Positions 42,101 to 53,100 of a stretch of DNA of 64,000 bases are shown piece by piece. Both the position numbers and the translations under genes were made by a program. The notes below the pieces were generated by a model that did no database searches, was not told the origin of the DNA, and saw nothing but the letters and a program-made list of their open reading frames with translations. This DNA is from Xestospongia muta (lineage: Eukaryota; Porifera; Demospongiae; Haplosclerida; Petrosiidae): assembly GCA_963693285.1 (NCBI GenBank), contig OY848927.1:1180501-1244500 (forward strand). Reading direction: 5' to 3'. Numbering within the stretch: position 1 is the stretch's first letter; each line of letters begins with the position of its first letter.

Positions 42101-43500
42101 AAAAATTATTTAGTATAGAAATTAGAACTCCAAATTTTCAGAAATATTATGGTATACATAAATGTAATAAAGAGTAAACTAACCTTGTTTATCTGTAAAG
42201 GTCAAATAGGCAGTGTCCCCTTCCACCTCACACTGATTAATTTGTAAATCATAAGGTTTTCGACTAAAACAAGTCCTTAGAGCATTCTCAGTTGTTACTT
42301 TATTTAGGCGTATTCCAGTAATCTTCAAAGCATCTTCAGTCCCAAGAGAGATTGGTTCAATATTTTCATTACCCTCTGTGCATGAATAAATGTTCACTGA
42401 ATCTGAGGGACTAGAGATCAAGTCTGAAGTGGGTCTTTCTGCAGTGAAGGCAACAGGTTGGCCTCTTATAGTATGAGTCTTTGTCACCAAATATGGAAGA
42501 TCTATATAACAGAAACAGTTATGACTATAATAAGATTTGATCCCATTGTAAAGTTATTTCAACCAATCAATATGGAAATTTTAAAGTTATCAAGGCTCTT
42601 CACATAAGAAGTTGTACTATACCTATCATCATAGCTAAGCTAGTGAGTAGAGAATCACAAAATTTTATTACTATAAACAATTTGAGAATGGACAAGATCT
42701 TTAACATCAATTTTGTTTGCCTTCAGACAACCAATAATCTTATACAAAACACAGATAGATACATACATATACAATCACACAAATTAAAGCAAATTTAATA
42801 GTCAGGATGGTTATGTTTAGGCACATTATTTACCTGCAGAATCATCCAATTCCACAGTGATAGTACTTCCTTCGTCATCTTCATTGATTGCATTTATCTT
42901 TATTTCTCTGCCATCCAAATATCCTTCTACTCTTTCTTTTCCCAAACCATGGGGTGGATTGTGTACAACAACAAAACAGGGTGTGTTCAAACTATTGCAC
43001 CACTCATTGGTACAGTTTACATTGTAGTCATCAATAGTGAGGGGAAATTGATTTTTAAGTCTTTGCAGACCTAAAATAAAGTGAATCTATTATTAGATTC
43101 AATGGTTCAAAAATGGAGTTCTGACAATGAAATTATGTAAATCAATACATACATTTAGAGTACATGATATAAAATAGTGTTTTACCATATATAATAGTAA
43201 TAACATTACCCAGACAATAAAGGCACAAAGTATCATATAATTACATGCTAAAATACAGTGGAAGCACAATATTTTATCTAGTACCCAGCTGTTATTATAT
43301 ATATACTCACTCTCATCACTAGCTTTTATAGTTACTAAAATGGGGCCCCTCGAGCTCGGCGAATCTTCTAAATGGCTTGTTCGTTCGACTTCTACGCCAT
43401 ACACTTTAAGAGCTTGTTTAATATCTTTTCCTGGTGGAACTCCTTCAAGTTGAAGTGTGCACCTCACTGTTGGCGTAGTACAAGCAAGGTTAATAGCCAT
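36107..43500 (-). CDS. PARP14-like RRM/KH-macrodomain protein fused to an AIG1-type GTPase, copy 1
   Basis: Seven exons: 43311-43500, 42834-43070, 42184-42501, 39651-40663, 38705-38923, 36945-38228 and 36107-36532. They sum to 3687 nt with consistent phases, giving 1228 residues. The N-terminal exons (1-248) look like RRM-type modules of the PARP14 kind (CTLQLEGVPPGKDIKQALKV; CFVVVHNPPHGLGKERVEGY). Residues ~250-410 resemble its KH-like repeats. Residues ~415-580 form a degenerate macrodomain (TVYSGDFNKNDFDAPVIFI). Residues ~587-745 form a canonical-looking macrodomain (VDVIVNSTTLTFDLS, IPRLGAGNLGYP), likely to bind ADP-ribose. A P-loop GTPase follows: GKTGQGKST (~850), DSPGLQD (~898) and NKED (G4), closest to AIG1/GIMAP. 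An acidic Ser/Thr linker leads to a hydrophobic C-terminal tail (FVKGILGYISEPGKWLLNYI). No ADP-ribosyltransferase domain is present. The function is unknown; an immune role is conceivable from family membership only. Confidence 0.82.
41970..42035. repeat. Short inverted repeat, part of a decayed MITE in intron 3
   Basis: TTCACCAAAATTAGAGTATT is followed after a short loop by its inverse AATATTTTAATTTTGGTGAA. The same hairpin is at about 54419-54478 in the second copy, where about 290 bp of further sequence to the left adds a second, weaker pair of inverted ends (TTCTAAAAAATTGGCAAATT near 54172; ATTGGCAAATTTATAGAGGT near 54509). Probably a MITE that predates the duplication and was later trimmed in this copy. 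Confidence 0.5.
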
Positions 43501-43504
43501 AATC

Positions 43505-43697
43505 TATGGCGTGCCCGTTTGTTTCAAATTTTGATCCTAAATCTGGACAACTTTCTCAATTAGTATACGGAGTTGTACAATCGATATTGATCGATCGATC
43601 AATGCCGCCGCGATCAGTTGATTGTAAAACTCCGTATATTAATTAAGATAGTTGTCAGGATTTAGGATCAAAATTTTGAAACAAACGGCACACCATA
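43505..43697. mobile_element. Foldback/MITE element with about 80-bp inverted arms
   Basis: Left arm 43505-43585 (TATGGCGTGCCCGTTTGTTT...) and right arm 43619-43697 are near-perfect inverse copies; the right arm ends CAAACGGCACACCATA. The central loop holds GATCGATCGATC and GCCGCCGCG. The element is flanked by a 6-bp direct repeat ATAATC (43499-43504 and 43698-43703). The paralogous site at 57523 is empty, with one ATAATC. There is no coding capacity. It sits four bases upstream of the start codon of the macrodomain/GTPase copy 1. Confidence 0.88.
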
Positions 43698-43703
43698 ATA
43701 ATC

Positions 43704-45098
43704 AGCTACTGTTGGCAAGCAGAAACAACATTGATTGGTTAACTTGATTGTACAGATATTAGTTTCGTGCCCAATCTCCCATTCCTAAAAGCGAGTGGAG
43801 GACCTCTGGAAACGAGAATATAATTATAATCTTACATACACGCAGTCTGACGTCAAGTCAGTGCACAAATATATTCACTATCACAATGTAAATTTAACAA
43901 TTTTTATGTACTTCCAGTTGTCAAAAGTTAACAAATGACCTACAAAATAAGCGAGGTTCTTCAGAAGGTAGACTGTTAGATTTTACTTATTATAAGTAAA
44001 TTCTATAATAGGAATATAAGTCTTACAGTAATATTCCCATGACTAGGAAATTATAACAACCATTTTGGTGAGACAAGCCTGAATGAACATGTTATTTAAT
44101 TATTATATGGTAGTGGTGTGTTCAGTAATCCTTTCATATTGTGTTAACATTGAATGTTAATAATAAACAAAAAACCATAAATTGATGCATGTTGGAATAA
44201 AGGAGTATTTATAATTTTGAGATAAATGATGACTTTTAAAATAATTATTCAAGTTATTGTGGTTATTATAATTGTGAAAAACAAATTCAAAACCTAATAC
44301 ATCAAGAGTAAGCAAAAAGAAAATCAGCTATATGTTAATCATATATTCAAAGAAATAAGCTGACAAAGTTAAAGCACTCATTATAGATGAATACAAATAT
44401 AAAATACAAAGTAAGCAAAACAATGAAAAGATAAACAAAACTTCAAAGCAGAAGAAAATTATTAATAAAAAGCTTTGGGGGAGAACCTTCTATACTTTCT
44501 ATATTACCTACATTTACACAAAGAGCAAAAATTATTTTACAATGATGAATTCAATAAGGATACTTATTTGTGTATATAGCAAAGCCTCTTGTAGTTCCTC
44601 TATGTTCACAATGTCTAATTTTCTTTATTATTATAGAGTGTACTCAGGATATACTATACAACAATACTATATATAATTTGTAATGATTGATGTGATTATA
44701 TCAAAGTAAAAAAATGAGAGGTTACTTTCAAGGTCTATAGAATCACTACTTTATTCATTAAAGTGCTTGAAATAAGACTTTTAAACCAGATACCTCATGC
44801 GAAGTCATAAGTTTCTGTATAAAAGTAATCTTTAAAAGCCTTCTAGTTTTAGTTATTGTAGTGTTAACAGAAATAATAACCCTGCATTATTATGGTCAAT
44901 CAATAGTTTGAAAAAGATGTGAAACAATTACAAACAGCTCAGTTTAGTTACAAACAAATATAGCCAAAAAGAGAAAAAGACAATGCAAGTAACTATGTAA
45001 TGTAATATACTACTTTATGAAAGAAGTTCAAATAAGCTAGCTTTATAATAATACATTATGCGATAAATTAAACAATGCAAGTTTTTTAAAATGATCCT
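43704..45098. other. Spacer between MYO7 fragment and macrodomain/GTPase copy 1
   Basis: About 1.4 kb of AT-rich sequence, paralogous to 57530-58944. It should contain the promoter of the GTPase gene and the old MYO7 3' UTR. I see no gene in it. Confidence 0.6.
43848..43855. promoter_or_regulatory. CRE palindrome TGACGTCA upstream of macrodomain/GTPase copy 1
   Basis: The same palindrome in the same context (TCTGACGTCAAGTCAGT) is at 57680-57687 before copy 2. Here it is 348 bp from the start codon instead of 156 bp, because of the inserted foldback element. The role is inferred from the motif and its conservation. Confidence 0.5.
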
Positions 45099-45873
45099 CT
45101 AGCGTCTCCCTCCTAAACCACGTGGGCCAGCCCCTGATTGTTTTTTGTTTATATTAGCTAGTACAAGAGAGATGTAGGAAGTTAAAAGATCATCCATTTT
45201 GTAACCCTAAAGTAAAAAGGAAACTCATTATTTCTGCAAGAAAATTCTTTCTTTCTCCATTTATATAATAAAATTGTTCTTTTATTGTACTTACCAGTGT
45301 GGTTTCACAAAGGAGACGACTTCCTCGTAACAGATTTCCAATAGTCATATGGAAATAATTGGATCCACAGCTCCAGTTGGAGATCATTGTGAAAGGATGA
45401 GTGGCAAGGATTTCCTAATAAGGTAATAAAAAGAAATACATAAAAATCACATATAGTTATTGTGATATACCTTGTTGGCTGGATCAATGAGCATCACACC
45501 ATTCTTATTGAGACCAATCAATAATACATCTGGTAATCGTGGCTCTGTTGATTGCTAAAAAAAAGTAGAAAGAATAATAAAGTCTTGTGGTCTCTTTTCT
45601 CTTGCATAGTATCTTGATCATTGTCATATCATCATTCTAAACTTACTCGGACTTCAAAGAAAGCAGATCCAAATGTTTCCCATCGACTGACATATTTTAA
45701 GAAGCTTATCTTAGCCTCTTCTGAGCCTTTGGCATGATGTCGTGAGAAATTAGCAACAATTGCCTAAAGTAAGAATGAGTTAGATTTACTGCAAATTTGT
45801 ATGTACCCTTTTCCAGTCTTCAGGATGAAACTCTCGTAGCATATCATGTGGTACTAACTCCCTCAGCATTTGT
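45099..45873 (-). pseudogene. Myosin VII 3'-end fragment (duplicate of the last exons)
   Basis: Five exons that match the 3' end of the intact MYO7 gene (58945-59718): QMLRELVPHDMLREFHPEDW (45807-45873), a segment near 45680-45770 (KISFLKYVSRWETFGSAFFEVR), one near 45470-45555 (PDVLLIGLNKNGVMLIDPANK), [20 protein letters not shown] (about 45297-45415), and the end [20 protein letters not shown] through GAGPRGLGGRR, stop at 45099. Reading frames are open and differ from the intact gene by very few residues. The motor, first MyTH4-FERM, SH3 and most of the second MyTH4-FERM are missing because the duplication breakpoint lies directly upstream. It has no promoter of its own and is presumably non-functional unless it is transcribed from the SR fragment. 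Confidence 0.88.
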
Positions 45874-45945
45874 CTGTAAGAAATGTAGATATAAATATGG
45901 TGTACTGAGATAATAATCATGCCACATTATTTTATGTTTTCTCAC

Positions 45946-46895
45946 CTTCTCTTTATTGCCATGAGACCATTCTACAATAATACGTGATCCTAATATCTTC
46001 GTCCCATGTTCATTCTGCAATGCATCCTTTAAAAATAAAGACATGTTAATATCAGATGTCTAAACACTTTATCAAGCTATGACAATCAACTAAATTTGAA
46101 ACAATATATACTTGACCTGTGGCATATAAATCTTAGCACAAACTTTATAGATGTTATGAATTCCATATGAACGTTGATTTGTACATTTGTATAACCTACT
46201 AACTATACTATTACAAGTACCAAGTTAACAATATTGACTGGTTACAATATAATCAATACTTAATAGTTTCTACATACTGTTGGTTAGTGAGTATCACTTA
46301 TCATGTGTAGGGCAATAAAAGTGGGTGTGGTTTAGGCTAATGGAAGCATGGTAGTCGAGTGGCAACATCTGGAGGTAGCAGTGGAAGAGGTAGCACTCAT
46401 GTCTGGTCAAACTGGTTAAACCAGTTTCATATGACAAAACATTTACAAGTTAGATGAACTGGTTGTATCACAGAATAAGGATATGGAATAGGAAGGGTAA
46501 GTAGTGGGTGGGGCTTAGAGTGCAAAGCCAGTACTTAGTGGTAGCTTCCCTTTAAGTATCAATGAACAAATGGACATATAACAGTGGTGAATGGACAAAT
46601 AAAATGATATACCTCAGCATCACGTTTGTCTTCATACTCAATAAAGCCATAAGCTGCAATAGAATAATATCTAATTGAGGAGCTCTAACAGACTTACCCA
46701 TTTTCATTCCTTTGGAGAAACAATAGCAAAATTTGAAAAGAACATAAGATAAGAGCACGTGACACACAAAAGTGAATTACCTTGTTTCACATCACAGCGA
46801 TTCATCTTCCCATACCGATAAAAAATATCTTCCAAGTCTTTAGAACGACAACCAAGAGGTAAACGACCAATAAAAAGTTGGTGAGCGCTGGACAT
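45946..46895 (-). pseudogene. SR splicing factor 5'-end fragment (RRM only)
   Basis: Exons 46781-46895, the 12-nt micro-exon 46698-46709, an exon near 46612-46652 and 45946-46026 encode the same RRM as the intact gene, with one change (GTKILG for GTEILG). Promoter-proximal sequence is also copied. All RS-tail exons are missing: downstream of the donor at 45945 the sequence switches to MYO7 intron at about 45911. If transcription continues, the next acceptor is that of the MYO7 fragment (45873). The SR exon ends in phase 0 and the MYO7 exon needs phase 2, so the fusion would stop after about ten codons. Confidence 0.88.
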
Positions 46896-47122
46896 ACTCT
46901 TTCACAAGGTATGGAATCAGTTAACGGACATAAACGGAAACCCGTAATCGACTCTAACCACGTTGAAAAATCAGTTAACTTTTATAGTTATTTTTGAAAG
47001 TTAGAAAAAAATGCTCACACTTTGTAAAAGTTACTGCAACAACAATTGTAAACAAAGTAAATGTCACTAGAGATGTATGTATCAACTACTCCAACTGTAT
47101 TATATAATTAACAATGTATCAT

Positions 47123-50100
47123 TCACTTCTTCTTTATCAGTGTAAGAAACCACCTTCCAGGTTCCCCAATATATCTTATAACCCCTTCCACATAAGAAGC
47201 AGCTTTTTTACCGATAATTCTTCCAAGCATTCTTCCCAATATCGTTCTCAGACGGTCATTATTCAAAGGAATCTCCTGATTAGAAGGATGTTCTTGACCA
47301 TGTTCAGAAGGCATTTCTTCATGTTCATTATTCTCCTGATTACAACGATGCTCTTGCTCAGGTTCAGAAGACATTTCTTCAGATTCTGTATTTTCTATCT
47401 GAGTAGGTCCAATAGGAACATCATGGCCAAGTGTCTCCCTGGTAAATTCTTGAGCTGTGGGTATCTTCTCATTGGTTTGTTCCTCATGTATACTTGGTCG
47501 TGGTTTGGTTTCTGAAGTACTATTTTCTTTATCTGACTCCTGCAATGGTAAATCTTTTGATGCATCTTCCATTTGTGGTTTACTAGCAACTACTTTGATT
47601 ACTTGTTCAACTTTCATACTATCTTTGTTCTCCACACTGGTACTTTCTTTGTCCGTTGCACCATTATTGATCTCATCGCCTTTTGTGTCATTTATTGGTG
47701 ATAAAGAAAGAGTGGGTTCTTCTAACTCCAATGGTGGTAGCAGAGGTGATGTTGAACTATTACCAGGCTCTTCCTAACAACATAGACAAATAAAGAGAAT
47801 CCTAATAATTTAGATGTCATTGTTTATTTTTAAATTATGGTTTGTAACAATAATAGTCTGAACAAACATCATGACATACTATGTCAAAGTGGTAGGTGTA
47901 AAATGCAGTATAAAAATCTCTACATAGTGGTTTTACTTCAAGATATTAAACCAATATTGGTATACTGTCATTGTTACTAATTTAATATCATGACAATTTA
48001 TCAATCGCCCTTCATTTTGAAGCTACTATGTAGAGATTGTCATTGATGCCATTCCTACTTTGGTCTACTTAAGATGCTTTTGTTCCAGTTGCCACATCTC
48101 ATATTATTATGCATAAATATCCTCTGTATGGTAGAATAAATAATGTAACTGTCACTATGTGTAATCATGCTTCAAAGCTTCTAGCTCTCTTCATCAAGTG
48201 CCTTCTAACATTTTATATTTGCTCAAAACCTTATATCAATTTTCCAATCTTAAATGCATCAGTGTTTTACTGTGACATCAGCATCTTTAACACAACTATT
48301 ATTTCTATATTTATTATTGTACAATGCATAAGGACTGGAAAATATAGCTATTAGAAACGAGGTTTTGTTATTGTGCTATTAAGTTCTATAATAAAAAATT
48401 ATTGGCCAAACCTGTGTTGTTGGTGTAGGTTCTTCAATTCCATACAAGTTCTAAATATTAAAGAGAAAAACAATATTATAATCCAAAAATTACTTTTGTG
48501 TCACCTGTGTTTTATCTTTAACTGGTACCATACGATTATAGTTAACCTGAAGAAATAACTTGGTGTCCTTTACTCTTAAACAACAGGCATCCCAAAACCT
48601 GATAAACCAATTGTCTCGATCAGGAAGGCTCAAAGGATGGAGATTCATGGCAGTTTTTTTGTAGTCTCCAGTAGGTACCACAGGGATTCCTTCAGCAATA
48701 CTCGGACTTACACCTATGACATCTACTAGGAACTGTTTTAGTTCCTCCTTCCATAATTTCAGTCGATGTTCAAATCTCTGTTTGAGCACTGTTTTGTCAT
48801 GCTTATCCAAATCAGAGGCAGTGTCAATATCTCTGTCATCTTTCCTAAAACAATCTTCCTTGTTAGCAAAGGTAAGAACAAACACTGCATAATTCCAGAA
48901 CTCTCCTCCAAATGCCTTTGTGAGCTTTTTCATTGCATTCTTATCATCATCAGTAAGACGAGGATTAGTCATTTTAGTACAGTAAAGAACTAAACTGAGA
49001 CGTTTACACTTATCTGTCATGTTTTCAATGTATTTCTCCTCGTTTACATTCCTATCTTGAAGACCAGGAGAGTCAAACACTGTTACAGGAACATCTTGAA
49101 TAGTCACAGAATATTCTGTAACTTCTGCAGTACATCTTGTGGCACGGGCTCCTTCAGCAGCAACTTGAGCTCCAAGGATACCATTAATAAGTGTAGATTT
49201 CCCCTGGCCTGTTTTTCCAGTAACTAGTATTCTAAGCTCTTGCTGACATGACCAGGTTTTAAGTAGCATAAGTTCAATGGCCTTAACTGCATCTTGTGTA
49301 AGCTCCTGAAATGTTTTCTTTTTAAGAATTTTAGTTACAACACCACTGGAAGGTAGGTATGCAGCCATTTGGCTTAGAATGCGAATGTTAAGACTAGGCT
49401 CTTCAGAGATCAATTCTCTTAGCTCTTTCTCAACACAGTCGATTGTCTCCTGCTCGAGGCCATAAATTCTGAAAGTGACTTCATTTTTCTTCAAAGGCAC
49501 TTTTCGTGGAAGGATGGTAAGCATTTCTGAACGAGATGGTTGCTTTATTGTTTTCCTAAATTCATTGCAAAAAACTTTGAAGTCACTATCTTGGTCAACA
49601 ACAAAATGAAAACGTGTAATGACATCTGGATTATTGACATGAAATGACGCTACTTCATCAAAGACAACTGGAGTAGTCTCACGTGTTGGGTAACCAAGGT
49701 TACCAGCACCAAGACGGGGGATAGCGATAGATTGAAGTCCCTTAGCTTTGGCCTTTTGAAGAATGTTCTGAATGGCTTTTTTAAAATGCTATAAAAGAAA
49801 GAAATCAAATCAAAGGAACCCTTACATTATGTATCAGTATAATATGGTAAAAGGAACACAAATGAGATATCACTGGTCCAGAGGTATACATGTTTATTTT
49901 GAGGTTGACACTTAATTCATGTGTTATAACTCAGGCTATGAATAATCTAGAAAGCCTAAGAATGGTTTATACCATTCAATAAGTCTTGCAACTCCTAAAA
50001 ATTTAATATTAAAATGTCTAGAGTCTAGCTATTGATGTTTATTATAAACCATGCCATTAAAGTAGGTTGATGACATTATTCAAATGTCAGCATTATTGAA

Positions 50101-53100
50101 ATTCCTCAAAACTGTCATCAAATTTAAATCAGACAGAGTATAGATTTGTATAGAAAAAATTTCATTTATTGGTTAGTTTAACTGTATCATGCAGTAAGTT
50201 CCTTGAAACTGGTCAACAAATATACTATGTACATAAATTTACTCATTTCCACTTACTTTCATGGAATCTCCATCATCATAAGAGGGTAGAGCTACATGAT
50301 AAATAGCTTTAGCTTTAGTGTTATCAGCGGCTGTTACTACTATTTGACCAGGTTTGAGCTTTCCTGAAGTGCTAATGTATGTTTGAGCTTCATATAGTAG
50401 CTTTTGGCCACAAATCTTTGTTAATTGAGGAGATAGATCAAAGGTTAGGGTGGTAGAATTGACAATAACATCAACCTAAAAGATAAAAAAGACATTGATA
50501 AAATTGTAAGAATGAACTTTACTATACATTTGTAAGATATTGTTCAATATATCAGAAGGAATCTTAGCATGTATATACTAAAACATATTAGTATATACTA
50601 AAACAGACTAGTATATACTAAAACATATTAGTATATACACATACTATACATCACAATTCAGATCTCTATATGCATTACTGGTATACAGTCTGTCATGATC
50701 AACAAAGAAACTCAAGTTGTAAAAGATATCAACTCCCAATAAGAACATAGGAATGACGGCAAAAGCATTTCAAACAAGATCACAGAGGAAATAGTCTTCA
50801 AGGTCTTATTGTTTGTGCAATCCCAACTTGTTTACATGTCCATAACAACCATATAAATCTATGTACAAGTATAATCATGCTATATAGTTCATTTACAGTC
50901 CTTTTTCTTTATTCTATTATCTATGAACAAACATTTGTAGGTAATATGATGCATAAACTAATTGGATATGATTCATACATTAAAATTTTCTCTGAAAATG
51001 GAAGTAATGTAGAGATGGCTTAGTATAACTCTATACAAAGATATGAGAGAACCTGTTTAGTTTTGGGTAAATATTCAGTGCTCTTTGAAAATCTATTTAA
51101 TTGAACAATCTAAACTATTCCTAAATAGGCAGTCCTGCCCAATACTAGCTGTGGTAAAATGTCACAGAAAATATAGTACTGAATATATCCTCTTTACTCA
51201 TAATACATGTACAATTACATAATGTGTTGGTGGTTTTGCAATATCACATACCTCTACATCTAAAATATTTCCCTTATAGATTTGGACAACCTCCTTTAGA
51301 CTACTAGTACTTCCATGTTTTTGTAAAGGTTGAGTTGTGTTGACAAGAGTGGTTGGCTCACTGAAAAAACTATAGCCTGACTCTTTCATCTTCTCTACAA
51401 AGACATGCTCATGTTTGGTATCTTTAATGAAGATCATGACAGAAAGATCGTTATGCACAAATGGATTTGCCAATACATTCAGAACAGCTTGAGCAAAATC
51501 AGTGACTGGATAGTTAACTGGAGGAGGAGCAACAATGATTTCTTTATTATCGTTACAGACGACATGATTAAAGAACTCTTCTAGAGCCCTTGTCAAAACA
51601 TCAAGTGGTCTTAAAGCATCTGTTAAATAAGGCAACACAACATTGTAATATGTCTGATTATCATTAGAGTGAATGAATGTTTTGATATCAGAGTGTACTT
51701 CATGCTCACAGCCAGTTTGCTCCGTCATTGTGATCTCGTTATCAGGGATAAAAATTACAGGAGCATCACATTCGTTCTTGTTAAAGTCTCCACTGTATAC
51801 AGTGACATACAATCCATCACCAGATGTTGCTTCAATAAGACAACACGGAACATTTGAGTAATGTTTTGATCTTTGAGGGTTGCCCCAAGTGGTTGCATTT
51901 ACCTCCACAAATTTGTACTTTATAGTCACTTTGTGAGTGGACTCCAATTCTTGACATTTTGCATCAATGCTTTCCTTGACGATTTGATATTGACCAGGGT
52001 CAGGTATTAGTGAGATCTCATTCACTAAAACTTCATTAAATAACATTTCTAAGCTTCCTTTAATGTTGTCAAGTGATCTAACTTCACCTTTAAGAGTAAT
52101 GACAACTTTGTCACTATAAGGATCTTTCATTGGCTCTTTCAATATCACTTTCTTTTTGCATGCTATTTGTTGGAGATTTTCAAACTTGCTATGTTGTTGT
52201 TTCATTATTACCTGCCATTTTCCATCTTCTATTTGAAATTTCTCCTCGAGTTCATTAGAGTGAGCTAAAAGAAGAAAGGATATATAGTAAGTAAAAGGTA
52301 AAGAGAGGTTTGTATGCAAATCTTGCTAAGATTGTTCTGGACCATGCATGCGGTATGTCCATCAATTTATACTGCACACATGGAACAAATATGTGCAATA
52401 ATTTCTCATTTATCACATCAGCAAATACTATATACAACTAAAATATATACCACATGGACTAGTACTATATACTACATGGACTAGTACTATATACTACATG
52501 GACTAGTACTATATACTACATGGACTAGTACTATATACTACATGGACTACACTATATACTACATGGACTAGTACTATATACTACATGGACTAGTACTATA
52601 TACTACATGGACTACACGGACTACACTATATACTACATGGACTAGTACTATATACTACATGGACTACACGGACTACACAATATACTACATGGATTAGTAC
52701 TATATACTACATGGACTACACAGACTACACTATATACTACATGGACTAGTACTATATACTACATGGACTAGTACTATATATTACACGGATTAGTACTATA
52801 TACTACATGGACTAGTACTATATACTACATGGACTACACTATTTACTACATGGACTAGTACTATATACTACATGGACTAGTACTATATACTACATGGACT
52901 AGTACTATATACTATATGGACTAGTACTATATACTACATGGACTAGTACTATATACTACATGGACTACACTATATACTACATGGACTAGTACTATATACT
53001 ACATGGACTAGTACTATTTACAAGTGTCATGGCAGCTAAAATGATGGATGTCATAGTTGAAGCTATGTGGAGTGACATAAAATTCAATGCATGTTTCATG

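Larger units (their letters stand above)
34931..45910. repeat. Segmental tandem duplication, unit 1 (about 11 kb)
   Basis: Matches 45912-59757 in order and orientation: SR 5' exons, macrodomain/GTPase gene, spacer, MYO7 3' exons. The left edge is in an SR intron (TAATCATGCCACATT at 34931, repeated at 45914). The right edge is in a MYO7 intron (GTAAGAAATGTAGATATAAA at about 45876, repeated at about 59721). Confidence 0.93.

Noticed and set aside
45844..46044. ORF running from the SR fragment into the MYO7 fragment
   Set aside because: It reads through an intron with a good GTGAG donor; it marks the junction rather than a real protein.
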